Shown here in pieces: positions 8,366 to 17,866 of a DNA stretch of 64,000 nucleotides. Origin of the DNA: Clostridium beijerinckii HUN142 (GTDB lineage Bacteria; Bacillota; Clostridia; Clostridiales; Clostridiaceae); the NCBI RefSeq assembly GCF_000621745.1, contig NZ_JHXK01000013.1, positions 1 to 64,000 on the forward strand, written 5' to 3'. The stretch's first letter is position 1, and each line of letters opens with the position of its first letter. Below the pieces are notes generated by a model. That model searched no databases, was not told the origin of the DNA, and saw nothing but the letters and a program-made list of their open reading frames with translations. The position numbers and the translations under genes were made by a program.

Positions 8366-9044
8366 GAATAATCCTCCTTAAATATTTTCGCATTATCAAA
8401 ATAATCATACTTCTTTTATTAAAGTGTTTATTTTTTTGCTTTTTGATAATACATTGTCAATTTTTAATTATAATATATTTGCTTATATTAGTAAAATTCA
8501 TTTTTGAGATATTGTTTAAATTATTTTATTTAAAAATTAAAATGAAAGAGCTATTTACATGTATTGAAGTGAAATTACTTTGTCGAATAAATATATGTGT
8601 AAACATAGTTTCTTAAACAGTGACTTAAAAAAATTATGATTAACGCAATATCATAAACTTGTTTGTTGGAATTAAAAACAGTGTCTGACAATTGATTAAT
8701 AAAAATAAACACTATATTGAATTGCTTAAACACTGTGTAAAAATAGTTTTTTTGTTTAAACACTATAAGCGAAAAGTTAAACAGTTGAAAAAGCAATCAA
8801 ACAATAAAGATTTGCTCGTAAAAATATTTTTAAAAAAATTATTCAAAAATAAAAATATTTTCAGAAAAACAAAAAATGGTAAAAGCTTTATATAATAAGG
8901 TTTTCCATCTTTTAAGTGAAATAAAGAGAGTTTTTTAATACTATCTTTTAAAAAAGCTTTTGTAGAGTTTGGCATCTATATTGCTTTGATGTAATTGCAT
9001 GAAATAAAGATACTTTAAATTATATAGGGCGGAGGAGATTAGTT
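8366..9044. other. Divergent intergenic region brnQ / PTS operon
   Basis: Very AT-rich. TTAAACACT or its near match recurs around 8612, 8728 and 8756, and TGAAATAAAGA occurs twice (8920 and 9000). These direct repeats could be regulator sites for the PTS operon; I see no catabolite-response palindrome. Short ORFs here are low-complexity Lys/Asn/Phe and not credible. Confidence 0.4.
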
Positions 9045-9368
9045 ATGGAAGAATTAGAAATAGCAATTATGAATATTATAATCAATGCTGGAGACTGTAA
9101 AAATCACGCTTATATGGCTCTTAACAATGTGAAAGAAGAAAATTATGAAGAAGCCGAAAAAGAAATGCAATTAGCAAATGATGCTATCGCAAAAGCACAT
9201 GATGCACAAACGATGTTTCTACAAAAAGAAGCTAACGGTGAAAGAATAAATATGTCAGTTTTATTTGTACATGCACAAGATCATTTGATGACTGCAATAA
9301 CAGAGAAAAATTTAATAGAGCAAATAATTGAATTAAGAAAAGTTGTAAATAAATTAGCAATTGTTTAA
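9045..9368 (+). CDS. PTS lactose/cellobiose-type IIA component
   Basis: 107 residues, normal length. SVLFVHAQDHLMTA near residues 71-84 is the phosphorylation-site motif, His76 being the likely phospho-acceptor. IIA takes phosphate from HPr and hands it to IIB in the cytoplasm during uptake of beta-glucosides such as cellobiose. Ribosome site GGAGGAG is 8 bases before the ATG. First gene of an operon with IIB, a 6-phospho-beta-glucosidase, IIC and probably an RpiR regulator. Confidence 0.95.
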   Translation: MEELEIAIMNIIINAGDCKNHAYMALNNVKEENYEEAEKEMQLANDAIAKAHDAQTMFLQKEANGERINMSVLFVHAQDHLMTAITEKNLIEQIIELRKVVNKLAIV

Positions 9369-9436
9369 GCGAAAATAGACTATATTTCAAATAATTTTAT
9401 AGGAATATGTATTGTTTAAAAAGGAGAGGGTAGGAA

Positions 9437-9742
9437 ATGATAAAAATTAGATTATTTTGCGCAGCAGGAATGTCAACAAGTCTTTTGGTAAATAAAATAA
9501 AGACTGCAGCTAAAATCAGAGGGATAGAGGTGGATGTTGAAGCTTTTCCAGAAGGTCAAATGGATAAACATTTAGATGGTGTAAATGTTGCATTATTAGG
9601 ACCACAAGTTGGATACACATTAGGAAAAGCGAAAAAGATATGTGAACCATTAGGAATTCCTGTCGATGTAATACCTATGGTTGATTACGGAATGATGAAT
9701 GGGGAGAAAGTATTAGATTTTGCGCTAAGATTAACTAACTAG
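9437..9742 (+). CDS. PTS cellobiose-type IIB component
   Basis: 101 residues. IRLFCAAGMSTSLLV at the N-terminus is the P-loop with phospho-cysteine Cys8, as in Chb/Lic IIB proteins. LLGPQVGYTLGKAK and IPMVDYGMMNGEKVL are conserved segments. It transfers phosphate from the IIA protein to sugar carried by IIC. Ribosome site AAGGAGAGGG precedes the ATG. Sixty-eight bases separate it from IIA. Confidence 0.95.
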   Translation: MIKIRLFCAAGMSTSLLVNKIKTAAKIRGIEVDVEAFPEGQMDKHLDGVNVALLGPQVGYTLGKAKKICEPLGIPVDVIPMVDYGMMNGEKVLDFALRLTN

Positions 9743-9787
9743 TGAATCAATAAATAAATATGTAGAAATAGAAGGAGTAATTAAATT

Positions 9788-11197
9788 ATGAAATTTTCTA
9801 AGGATTTTCTATTTGGAGCAGCTTCTGCTGCATATCAAGTAGAGGGAGCATATAACGAGGATGGTAAGGGAATATCAAATTGGGATGTATTTTCAAAGAT
9901 TCCAGGGAAAACTTTTGAGGGAACTAATGGAGATATAGCAGTAGATCATTACCATAGATATAAAGAGGATATAAAATTAATGGCGGAAATTGGAATAGAA
10001 TCGTATAGATTTTCTGTTTCTTGGCCAAGAATAATTCCAAATGGTGATGGAGAAGTTAATCAAAAAGGGATTGATTTTTATAATAATTTGATAGATGAAT
10101 GCTTGGAATACGGAATAGTTCCATTCATCACATTATATCATTGGGACATGCCTCAAAATTTAGAGGAAGACGGGGGATGGACAAATAAAAGAACTGTTAA
10201 TGCTTTTGTAAAATATGCGGAGGTATGTTTTAAAGCATTTGGTGACAGGGTGAAGCATTGGATTACTTTTAATGAAACCGTTGTATTTGCATCGTTAGGG
10301 TATTTGGCAGGGGCACATCCACCGGGTATTAAAAACAATCCTAAAAAGTATTTTCAAGTAACACACAATGTTTTTACGGCACATGCTAAAGCGGTGAAAT
10401 CTTATAAGGAAATGAAGCAGTTTGGTGAAATAGGAATAACTCATGTTTTTTCTCCAGCATTTAGTATAGATAGCAATGAGGAAAACATTAAAGCAGCATA
10501 CCATGCAAATCAGTATGAAATTAATTGGTATTATGATCCGATATTAAAAGGAAGTTATCCAGAATATGTGGTTAAACAATTGGAACAGAAAGGATGGCTT
10601 CCGGAATGGACTGAAGATGAGTTAAGTGTAATAAAAGAAATGGCTTCAAAGAACGATTTTATAGGTCTTAATTACTATCAACCGAAAAGGGTTGCAAAAA
10701 ATAATATTCAAAATGAAAATCAAGAAAAAACTAGAGAGAATTCTACAGGAGCGCCAGGAAATGCATCATTTGATGGGATTTTTAGAACAGTTATGTTAAA
10801 AGATAAAGTTTATACAAAATGGGGTTGGGAGATTGCTCCGGACGCATTCTTAGATGGATTAAGGATGCTAAAAGATAGTTATGGTGATATAAAAATGTAT
10901 ATTACTGAAAATGGTTTAGGGGATGAAGATCCAATAATTGAGGATGAAATAGTAGATGTTCCGAGGATAAAATACATCGAAGCACATTTAAAAGCAGTGA
11001 AGAGAGCAATTGAAGAAAATATAAATTTAAAAGGATATTACGCTTGGTCTGCAATCGATTTATTGAGCTGGCTAAATGGATATAAAAAGCAATATGGCTT
11101 TATATATGTTGATCATAAGAATAATTTAGATAGAAAAATAAAATTATCAGGATATTGGTACAAAAAGATAATAGAAGAAAGAGGAGAGAAACTTTAG
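9788..11197 (+). CDS. 6-phospho-beta-glucosidase (glycoside hydrolase family 1)
   Basis: 469 residues, full GH1 length. Substrate-ring residues DFLFGAASAAYQVEGAYNEDGKG open the barrel, HWD lies near 118-120, the acid/base is Glu163 in TFNET, and the nucleophile is Glu374 in YITENG. SWLNGYKKQYGFIYVDH near residue 430 is the phosphate-binding signature of phospho-glycosidases. The usual TFNEP is TFNET here. The enzyme would split cellobiose-6-phosphate or an aryl-beta-glucoside phosphate after PTS uptake. Ribosome site AGAAGGAG is 11 bases from the ATG. Confidence 0.95.
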   Translation: MKFSKDFLFGAASAAYQVEGAYNEDGKGISNWDVFSKIPGKTFEGTNGDIAVDHYHRYKEDIKLMAEIGIESYRFSVSWPRIIPNGDGEVNQKGIDFYNNLIDECLEYGIVPFITLYHWDMPQNLEEDGGWTNKRTVNAFVKYAEVCFKAFGDRVKHWITFNETVVFASLGYLAGAHPPGIKNNPKKYFQVTHNVFTAHAKAVKSYKEMKQFGEIGITHVFSPAFSIDSNEENIKAAYHANQYEINWYYDPILKGSYPEYVVKQLEQKGWLPEWTEDELSVIKEMASKNDFIGLNYYQPKRVAKNNIQNENQEKTRENSTGAPGNASFDGIFRTVMLKDKVYTKWGWEIAPDAFLDGLRMLKDSYGDIKMYITENGLGDEDPIIEDEIVDVPRIKYIEAHLKAVKRAIEENINLKGYYAWSAIDLLSWLNGYKKQYGFIYVDHKNNLDRKIKLSGYWYKKIIEERGEKL

Positions 11198-11325
11198 TAA
11201 AGACTTAGTAGTTAACAGATCCTAATATGTATTCATTAAGCGCGCAATGTTTACTTATATTAAGATTTGGAACTTTAGGTAATATAAAATTTGTTATTTA
11301 GTTGAGTATTTAAGGAGGAATTATT

Positions 11326-12654
11326 ATGTCATCGTTTCAAAATAATTTAAATGAAAAAATAATACCGATAGTTATGAAATTTGTCAACTTAAAAGGTGTT
11401 CTTGCCTTAAAAGATGGTATCTTATATACATTACCTCTAACATTAGTAGGTTCAATATTTCTATTATTAGCACAATTGCCATATCAACCATTAAACGACT
11501 GGTTAGCTGTTACATTAGGTGCAGGTTGGACAGATCCACTGTTTAAAGCAAATGGAGCAACTTTTAACATGATAGCACTTGTTGCAACAATAGGAATAGC
11601 ATATACTTATGCTAAAAATGAAGGGTATGAGCCGTTATCGGCAGGAGTAATATCATTTGTAGTATTCGTATTAACAACTAGTTCTTCTGTAATAACTAAA
11701 AGTGGAGAAACAGTAGGTGATGTCATCCCAACAGCATGGTGTGGGGGAAAAGGTATGGTAACTGCAATTATTATAGGATTAATAGTGGGTGCAGTTTACT
11801 CATGGTTTATGAAGAGAAATATTACAATAAAAATGCCGGCAGGTGTACCACAAGGTGTTGCAAACTCTTTTGCAGCGTTAATACCAGGAGCAGTAATAAT
11901 AGTTGGTGCAACAGTGCTTTATTCAGTGTTTAACTGGGGATTACACACAACTCTTATCGAATGGATATATAAAGTGATTCAAACACCTTTACAAGGTATG
12001 ACAGATTCAATAGGTGGAGTATTATTTATGGGGTTTGCAATTCCTTTCTTATGGTGGTTTGGAGTTCATGGATCAACAATAGTAAGTGGTGTAATGTCAA
12101 GTGTGTTGACGTCAAATACATTAGATAATGCAGCTATAGTTACAAGTGGAAAAGAATTAACAATAGCAAATGGAGCTCATATAGTAACACAACAATTTTT
12201 GGATCAATTTATGACAGTAACAGGGGCTGGTATGACAATAGGTTTAGTTGCAGCAATGTTGGCATTTTCGAAATCAGCTCAATGCAAACAATTAGGTAAA
12301 TTGGCAATAGTACCAGCAATATTTAATATAAACGAACCAATTACATTCGGAACACCAATAGTAATGAATCCATTTATGGCTCTTCCGTTTATAATTACTC
12401 CTATGTTATCAGGAATAATACTTTATTTTGCAATAGCAACAGGAATAGTTCCACCATTTGGTGGGGTAATGGTTCCATGGACAACTCCTCCAGTAATTTC
12501 AGGTCTTTTAGTTGGTGGTGTTAGAACAGCAATATTGCAATTCTTAGTATTAGTAATGTCATTCTTTATCTATCTTCCATTCTTTAATAAGCTAGATAAC
12601 ATAAACTATAAGAATGAACAAGCTGCTCAAAGCGGAAATAGTGTGTCAGTATAA
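11326..12654 (+). CDS. PTS cellobiose/lichenan-type IIC permease
   Basis: 442 residues, about ten membrane segments. The N-terminal ...KGVLALKDGILYTLPLTLVGSIFLL, the WWFGVHGSTIVSGVM segment and NINEPITFGTPIVMNP (about residues 335-350, the conserved NEP motif of the sugar pocket) identify the EIIC Lac/Cel family. It moves the disaccharide across the membrane coupled to phosphorylation by IIB. Ribosome site AAGGAGG sits 9 bases before the ATG. A terminator follows, so the RpiR gene downstream is probably a separate unit. Confidence 0.95.
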   Translation: MSSFQNNLNEKIIPIVMKFVNLKGVLALKDGILYTLPLTLVGSIFLLLAQLPYQPLNDWLAVTLGAGWTDPLFKANGATFNMIALVATIGIAYTYAKNEGYEPLSAGVISFVVFVLTTSSSVITKSGETVGDVIPTAWCGGKGMVTAIIIGLIVGAVYSWFMKRNITIKMPAGVPQGVANSFAALIPGAVIIVGATVLYSVFNWGLHTTLIEWIYKVIQTPLQGMTDSIGGVLFMGFAIPFLWWFGVHGSTIVSGVMSSVLTSNTLDNAAIVTSGKELTIANGAHIVTQQFLDQFMTVTGAGMTIGLVAAMLAFSKSAQCKQLGKLAIVPAIFNINEPITFGTPIVMNPFMALPFIITPMLSGIILYFAIATGIVPPFGGVMVPWTTPPVISGLLVGGVRTAILQFLVLVMSFFIYLPFFNKLDNINYKNEQAAQSGNSVSV

Positions 12655-12672
12655 ATAAAATATTTAAATAGA

Positions 12673-12712
12673 ATGTTACACAACTAAATTTAAGTTGTGT
12701 AACATTTTTATT
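12673..12712 (+). terminator. Terminator of PTS operon
   Basis: ATGTTACACAAC/GTTGTGTAACAT perfect 12-bp stem with a 9-base loop, followed by TTTTTATTTT. Confidence 0.9.
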
Positions 12713-12807
12713 TTAGCTAATAACCCTGTTTCTTAATTTAAACAGGTGAAATAGGATATAGTTTTTTGCTATAATATTGGTATAATGCAATAAATAAGGA
12801 ATATGAG

Positions 12808-13575
12808 GTGGGAAATTTGGATCCGATTAGTTTGATGAAGTCTATGGCTTCAACATTTACGAAAGTTGAACTTGAAATTTATAATAGATTAATGTCTGAC
12901 CCGACATTGATTATGAATAGCACGATAGTGGTACTTGCAGAAGATCTTAATGTATCTAATTCTGCTATAACAAGATTTTGTAAAAAGTTAGGATATAAAG
13001 GGTATGTAGAATTTAGATATGATTTTTCTTGCTATTTTAATAAAGAAGAGAAAGAAAATGAAGATCATATTATCAACAGAACAGTTACTACATACTTATC
13101 GGTTTTGAATATATTGGAAAAAATGATAAGTGAAGATGAGATTAGAAAATTAGTATCTAAGATGAAAAAAAGTAATAATATTCGAGTAATAGGTATAGGA
13201 GAGTCTGGATTAATTGCTAAGTATTTAAGATATCGTATTTTTAAATATAAAAGGAATATCGAAGCATTAGATAATAAGTTTGAAATAGATGAAAGTTGTA
13301 GTTTAGCAGAAGAGGGCGATATGCTAATCGCTATTACTAATAGTGGGAAAAGTAAGGGAATTAATAGACAGATAGTAGAAGCGTATAACAATGGTATAAC
13401 GACCGTAGTAATAACAACTAACGATGTTGCGGTTTTGAGAAGTAAAGCACATTTTTATTTTCAGATGCCTTCAGCTGGACAATTTTATAAACCAGGTGCA
13501 TATGACAACCAGCCAATTATTATCATTTTTTTAGAGATGATAGTTAACTTGTTTGCATTTTTTAATGAAGAGTAG
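12808..13575 (+). CDS. RpiR/MurR-family transcriptional regulator
   Basis: 255 residues from GTG at 12808 (AAGGA 7 bases upstream); TTG at 12817 after GAGGTGGG is an alternative. The N-terminal ~75 residues form an RpiR helix-turn-helix (NVSNSAITRFCKKLGYKGYVEFRYD), the rest a SIS sugar-phosphate isomerase-like domain (IRVIGIGESGLIAKYLRYRIFKY, LIAITNSGKSKGINRQIVEA). SIS-domain regulators sense sugar phosphates. Its position just behind the cellobiose PTS suggests it controls that operon, in place of the BglG or LevR-type regulators more usual there. Confidence 0.9.
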   Translation: MGNLDPISLMKSMASTFTKVELEIYNRLMSDPTLIMNSTIVVLAEDLNVSNSAITRFCKKLGYKGYVEFRYDFSCYFNKEEKENEDHIINRTVTTYLSVLNILEKMISEDEIRKLVSKMKKSNNIRVIGIGESGLIAKYLRYRIFKYKRNIEALDNKFEIDESCSLAEEGDMLIAITNSGKSKGINRQIVEAYNNGITTVVITTNDVAVLRSKAHFYFQMPSAGQFYKPGAYDNQPIIIIFLEMIVNLFAFFNEE

Positions 13576-13659
13576 AGAAAAACAAGAAAGGTCCAAATTG
13601 AATTATAGAACTTAGTACATATTCTATTTATAAAAATATATATAGTTTATTTCTTTATA

Positions 13660-13712
13660 ATAAAGACCTCCTAGAAGTAGTTGTTATATTACTATTTCTA
13701 GAAGGTTTAATT
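13660..13712. terminator. Bidirectional terminator between rpiR and LytTR gene
   Basis: Imperfect stem CCTCCTAGAAGTAG / CTATTTCTAGAAGG with T-rich or A-rich flanks, between convergent genes. Confidence 0.7.
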
Positions 13713-13714
13713 TA

Positions 13715-14458
13715 CTACAAACTAAAAAGTTTTTTAATTTCATCATATCTTTCATGAGTAAGTAGGGCATCTTTTTCTGTATTTTTAAGTTTAACAATAT
13801 AGGTCCATCTTCCATATGGATAAATTTTAGTAATCAATGATAAATTTATAATATAGGATTTGTGGCTTCTAAAGAATTGAGTATGGTCGAGTTTTTCTTC
13901 TATATCGGATAAAGAAATAGAAGTAGTGAAACTATCTGTTTTTGTATATATAACAGTCGAGCTTTCTTCTCTCTGAACTAAAACAATTTCCTTTGTATCC
14001 ACAAAGCTTATGCCTTCCTTATTTTTTATCATAAGCTTATCCAATCCCTTTTCATGCTTTATTATTTTATCTATACCATCTCCATAGCTGGGTTTATTTA
14101 AATTTTTAATTCTGTCTAAGGTTTGCATTACTCTTTCTATTTTGAAAGGTTTTATCAAATAATCAAAAGCATACAACTGGAAGGCCTCAGACATGTATTC
14201 TGCATGAGCTGTTGCAAAGATAATTATAGTTTTAGGGTCTATATCTGTTAATATTCTAGCACAATCTATACCGTTGCATCTAGGCATTTCAATATCAAAG
14301 AACACCACATTAGGGCGGTGCTCTTTAAATATGCCTATAGCTTCTTCACCATTATCTGTTTCTCCGACAACTTCAAATCCTCCAGATTTATCTAGTATCT
14401 TTTTAATTATGGTTCTTATTCCTTTTTCATCGTCAACTATAAGCACTTTTATATTCAT
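13715..14458 (-). CDS. LytTR-family response regulator
   Basis: 247 residues. Receiver domain about 1-120: acidic pair in LIVDDEKG, phospho-acceptor Asp in VVFFDIEMP (about residue 56), Thr/Ser in IIFATAHAEYM and Lys in DYLIKPF. LytTR DNA-binding domain about 140-245, with FFRSHKSYIINLSLI and LKNTEKDALLTHERYDEIKKLF. Such regulators bind direct repeats and often work with GHKL histidine kinases. It is the last gene of the minus-strand set kinase, NfeD, FloA, acidic protein, regulator, 17 bases behind the acidic protein. The kinase encoded 2.1 kb upstream is the likely partner. Confidence 0.93.
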   Translation of the reverse strand: MNIKVLIVDDEKGIRTIIKKILDKSGGFEVVGETDNGEEAIGIFKEHRPNVVFFDIEMPRCNGIDCARILTDIDPKTIIIFATAHAEYMSEAFQLYAFDYLIKPFKIERVMQTLDRIKNLNKPSYGDGIDKIIKHEKGLDKLMIKNKEGISFVDTKEIVLVQREESSTVIYTKTDSFTTSISLSDIEEKLDHTQFFRSHKSYIINLSLITKIYPYGRWTYIVKLKNTEKDALLTHERYDEIKKLFSL

Positions 14459-14475
14459 AGAATAATTCTCCTAAT

Positions 14476-14877
14476 TTAAAATCTTCTTTTTCTAGTTTTA
14501 CTTTTTGGCTTTCCAACTATCTCTGAAAGTATAATAGCTTGTTGAAGTCTAACTGGTGTTATTTCCTGGGTAATAGAATCTATAATTCCTTGTGAATTTG
14601 AAGAAGTAGCTTCTTTTTTATCATAGTAATTATTTCTTGTATTATCATAAGGGTCTGCGTTTTCATTGGGTCTATCTTCAGTGGAATCACTTTCATCATA
14701 TTCTTCATCTTCATTTTCTGATTCGGCATAAATGCTTCTATCCATACTATCGTTTGATTCAAAGCTTCTTGGATATTTAAAAACGAGATTTTTGCTATTA
14801 TTTTTTGTTATAGACGTAGGATCCAATATAGCATTTGCAAAAATCTTTAATAGATCAATAGTATCATTATATTTCAT
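14476..14877 (-). CDS. Acidic low-complexity protein of unknown function
   Basis: 133 residues, not recognised. The first ~35 residues look folded (NDTIDLLKIFANAILDP), residues ~40-85 are a disordered acidic stretch rich in Glu, Asp, Ser and Asn, residues ~95-120 could form an amphipathic helix (IIDSITQEITPVRLQQAIILSEIVG), and the tail KPKSKTRKRRF is strongly basic. No membrane segment. It lies 20 bases behind floA and 17 bases ahead of the LytTR regulator, so co-translation with both is likely. An adaptor between flotillin and signalling proteins is speculation. Ribosome site GGGAGAGTG precedes the ATG. Confidence 0.7.
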   Translation of the reverse strand: MKYNDTIDLLKIFANAILDPTSITKNNSKNLVFKYPRSFESNDSMDRSIYAESENEDEEYDESDSTEDRPNENADPYDNTRNNYYDKKEATSSNSQGIIDSITQEITPVRLQQAIILSEIVGKPKSKTRKRRF

Positions 14878-14897
14878 ATTTTCACTCTCCCAGGAGT

Positions 14898-15884
14898 TTA
14901 TTTTTTGTCTCTCTGCTCTTTACCATCATTAGTAAGGGATTGACCTTTATTTCCTGCACTGGAAATTGAACTTCTCATATTTGTATCTGCAATAACATTT
15001 TGCATGTCATAATAGTCCATTATTCCGAGCTTTCCTTCTCGAAGTGCATAAGCCATTGCTCTTGGTACTTCAGCCTCTGATTCTACAACGGCAGCTCTCA
15101 TTTCTTGTTCTTTAGCTACTGCCATTGCTCTTCTTTCTTCAGCCTTAGCTTGTGCGATATTTTTATCAGCTTCTGCTTGTAAAGTTTGAAGTTGAGCTCC
15201 TATATTTCTTCCTACATCTACGTCAGCTATATCAATAGATAGAATCTCAAAGGCAGTACCTGCGTCTAAGCCCTTGTTTAATACTGTTTTTGAAATAGCA
15301 TCAGGATTTTCTAATACTATCTTATGGCTAGTAGAAGAACCAACTGTAGTAACTATACCTTCACCAACTCTGGCTAAAATAGTTGCTTCTCCAGCTCCTC
15401 CAACCAACCTTTCGAGATTAGCTCTAACTGTAACTCTAGCCTTAACTAAAAGTTCTATACCATCTTTTGCAACTGCTGAAACATTTGGAGTTTCAATAAC
15501 TCTAGGATTAACACTCATCTTAACTGCTTCTAAGACATCTCTACCAGCTAAGTCAATAGCAGCAGCCTTTTCAAATTGCAAATCTATGTCAGCTCTATGA
15601 GCTGCAATTAATGCATTAACTACATTATCTACATTACCACCAGCTAAATAATGGGCTTCTAATTGATTGACGTTAAGTCCCATACCAGCTTTTGTTGATT
15701 TAATAAGTGGAATTACAATTTTAGAAGGTACAACTCGTCTAAGTCTCATACCAATCAAATTGAATATACTTACTTGAACATTTGCTGCTAAAGATGATAT
15801 CCATAATCCTATTGGTATAAATCTAACAAATACAGTAATTAAAAATACAACTGCTATTGCTACTATAAGTAAATTAGTAATCAT
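14898..15884 (-). CDS. floA: Flotillin-like protein FloA
   Basis: 328 residues, the normal FloA/YqfA length. An N-terminal membrane hairpin ([28 protein letters not shown]) is followed by an SPFH-type region with [23 protein letters not shown], then a coiled-coil area rich in Ala and Glu ([21 protein letters not shown]) ending in ...[14 protein letters not shown]. FloA forms membrane assemblies that order fluid membrane domains and partner with NfeD. The stop of nfeD lies 26 bases upstream. The operon position inside a two-component system is unusual. Confidence 0.95.
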   Translation of the reverse strand: MITNLLIVAIAVVFLITVFVRFIPIGLWISSLAANVQVSIFNLIGMRLRRVVPSKIVIPLIKSTKAGMGLNVNQLEAHYLAGGNVDNVVNALIAAHRADIDLQFEKAAAIDLAGRDVLEAVKMSVNPRVIETPNVSAVAKDGIELLVKARVTVRANLERLVGGAGEATILARVGEGIVTTVGSSTSHKIVLENPDAISKTVLNKGLDAGTAFEILSIDIADVDVGRNIGAQLQTLQAEADKNIAQAKAEERRAMAVAKEQEMRAAVVESEAEVPRAMAYALREGKLGIMDYYDMQNVIADTNMRSSISSAGNKGQSLTNDGKEQRDKK

Positions 15885-15910
15885 TAATAATCTCTCCTTT
15901 AAATATAAAT

Positions 15911-16408
15911 TTATATTTTAACTTTTTTTACTAGTAATTTAACTCCGCTAACTTTAAATATTTCTATATTAGTCCCTTTGTGAATGTATTCTCCTTCGGA
16001 AATTACATCAAATTTAACTCCGTCTATATCTACAGAACCAGTTGGCCTTAGATCGGTAACAGCTATTCCTGACTTTCCGAGTAAATAATCCAAATCTGAT
16101 GAGCTAATATACCCTTGTTCTTTCTTTTGCTCATCGGGAAGAATTAATTGTTTAAAGAACTTTCCTTTTGTGAAAAAGGTTAGAACAACGCCTAACATAA
16201 TTCCGAGAATTGCTAGAATTCCTAAGGTCATAACTAATGCTTGTGCAAAATTCTCTGCAGTTAATACTACTGCAAGTATTAAACATATAGCTCCCGCAAT
16301 TCCTGGGACCCCAAAGCCTGGAATATGCATTTCTAAAAGTACTAATCCAAATCCTACTATTAGAAGTAAAACTGTAAGAACTGTTACATCAGGTAAAAGT
16401 GCGATCAT
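15911..16408 (-). CDS. NfeD-family membrane protein (short form)
   Basis: 165 residues: two to three membrane helices ([40 protein letters not shown], then [21 protein letters not shown]) and a C-terminal OB-fold domain ([32 protein letters not shown]... [11 protein letters not shown]). This is the short, protease-less NfeD that accompanies FloA in Firmicutes. Ribosome site AAGGAGGGAGG precedes the ATG. A 148-base gap separates it from the kinase gene upstream; I see no clear terminator there. Confidence 0.93.
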   Translation of the reverse strand: MIALLPDVTVLTVLLLIVGFGLVLLEMHIPGFGVPGIAGAICLILAVVLTAENFAQALVMTLGILAILGIMLGVVLTFFTKGKFFKQLILPDEQKKEQGYISSSDLDYLLGKSGIAVTDLRPTGSVDIDGVKFDVISEGEYIHKGTNIEIFKVSGVKLLVKKVKI

Positions 16409-16556
16409 ATTTTTGTACCTCCCTCCTTGCTATATAAATATAATAAGCTACATGTTGAAGTTTGGTAACATAAAGCTTCTAAGTTATACATTTTTAAGGT
16501 TCAAATGTCATTTATTAGAGTGGTAGCATCTTTGGTTATAAATTTATCAGACTTTA

Positions 16557-17408
16557 TTATTCTTTTTTAGGTAGAACTACTTCAAAAGATGTTCGCTTAT
16601 CATTTGAGGTAACTTCAACCGTACCGGAAAAACTTTCAACAAGTTCTTTGACTATGGCAAGCCCCATGCCATCACCTTTTCCACTCTTAGTTGAAAATCC
16701 TTCTTTAAATATGGTACCTATAATTTCATTGGGGATACAATCTCCATTATTTGATATATTCATCCTTATATTTTTCAGATCCTCTGATAATTCAACAAGT
16801 ATATATCTATTGCTAGGCTTTTGCTTTAAAGCAAATATAGCATTATCTATAATATTGCCAATAATTCTGCAAAAATCCCATGGCTCCATATTAAGATTCA
16901 TTAAGGTACTTTTTATTTCAAGTTCCATCTCTATGTCGTTCTTTTCTGCCATTTGTAATTTTGCCTGGAGCAATGCATTCACTGCTGGTTTTGAGGTTTT
17001 TAGAGCTTTACTAACTCGTACTATATCTTTATAAACGGGCTCTATATAGTTTCTTGCTTCCCTAAATTCTTCAAGTTCCATTAATGAGTAAATAACTTGA
17101 ATGTGATTCAAATAATCGTGACGTTGAGACCTTAATGTTCTATTAAATTCCTCAAGATACCTTATAGTATCTATTAAATTATTACTACCTTTCTTAAATA
17201 AAAAATTATAGAATATTATTCCTGTAATAATACTATTAATCCCTATACTTACAGCTACAACATAAATGATAAAGTTTCCTTCAATCATGTGGGGGTTTTG
17301 ACTTTTATAGTAAATGAATAGTGTTATAAAGATTATTTGTATTAAGTTTAAAAATATAGATACTAGTATAATCTTAGAGATGTTATAGGCTTGTTTTTTT
17401 ATTATCAT
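16557..17408 (-). CDS. Sensor histidine kinase, Spo0B-like/GHKL type
   Basis: 283 residues. Two membrane helices occupy about residues 10-75 (ILVSIFLNLIQIIFITLFIYY and IIYVVAVSIGINSIITGIIFYNFLF) with a very short extracellular loop. The phospho-acceptor helix RSQRHDYLNHIQVIYSLMELEEF (His near 96) is of the Spo0B/NatK/DcuS kind. The ATPase domain shows NIIDNAIFAL (N box), DGMGLAIVKELVE (G box). Such kinases pair with LytTR regulators. Having little extracellular mass it may sense the membrane or a partner protein, perhaps FloA/NfeD encoded just downstream; that is inference. Confidence 0.9.
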   Translation of the reverse strand: MIIKKQAYNISKIILVSIFLNLIQIIFITLFIYYKSQNPHMIEGNFIIYVVAVSIGINSIITGIIFYNFLFKKGSNNLIDTIRYLEEFNRTLRSQRHDYLNHIQVIYSLMELEEFREARNYIEPVYKDIVRVSKALKTSKPAVNALLQAKLQMAEKNDIEMELEIKSTLMNLNMEPWDFCRIIGNIIDNAIFALKQKPSNRYILVELSEDLKNIRMNISNNGDCIPNEIIGTIFKEGFSTKSGKGDGMGLAIVKELVESFSGTVEVTSNDKRTSFEVVLPKKE

Positions 17409-17866
17409 ATATTACCTCCTTGCAAATATATTTTAACATGTTTCTCTTAATATTAACCTTAAAGCACCTTAATTTATTCTTAATCAGTAATCGAAAAAAT
17501 AAATGTTGTTTGTATAATTGACTAAAAGTTTATGAAAGAAATTGTAAGGTGTTATATAGGAAATATAAATTTTGTTTGTCCAATATAATCAATAAGTAGG
17601 TTTTATTTTATTGTATTTGCGAGGGAAGGGGAGATTGCTTTTTATGCAAATACTATGAAGAGGAATCTACATATTTAAAATTAAGAGGAATAAATTGTAA
17701 AACTTAGCATGTATAGCACAAAGATTTATAGTATAATATAAGATAATAAGGAAGTAATAATTAATTATAAGGTCTTGTGAAATTATTGAAATTAATATTT
17801 TTTTATTAGGAATGAACGCTAAGCGTATTATATTTAATATGTTTTGGATGCATATAGGGAGGATTT
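17409..17866. other. Divergent intergenic region kinase / acetyltransferase
   Basis: AT-rich, no credible ORF. A short perfect palindrome ACGCTAAGCGT lies at 17816-17826, about 40 bases before the acetyltransferase start, and could be a regulator site. Nothing else stands out. Confidence 0.35.

Noticed and set aside
8366..8970. T-box leader for brnQ
   Set aside because: No GGTGGNACC-type T-box sequence or specifier-stem structure was seen on the minus strand.
8575..8975. Three short overlapping frames on both strands
   Set aside because: Lys/Asn/Phe-rich low-complexity output of very AT-rich DNA, no ribosome sites, no similarity to known families.
9788..11197. TFNET in place of TFNEP as an inactivating change in the phospho-glucosidase
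   Set aside because: The catalytic Glu is kept; the residue after it varies among GH1 relatives, so it is not treated as a finding.
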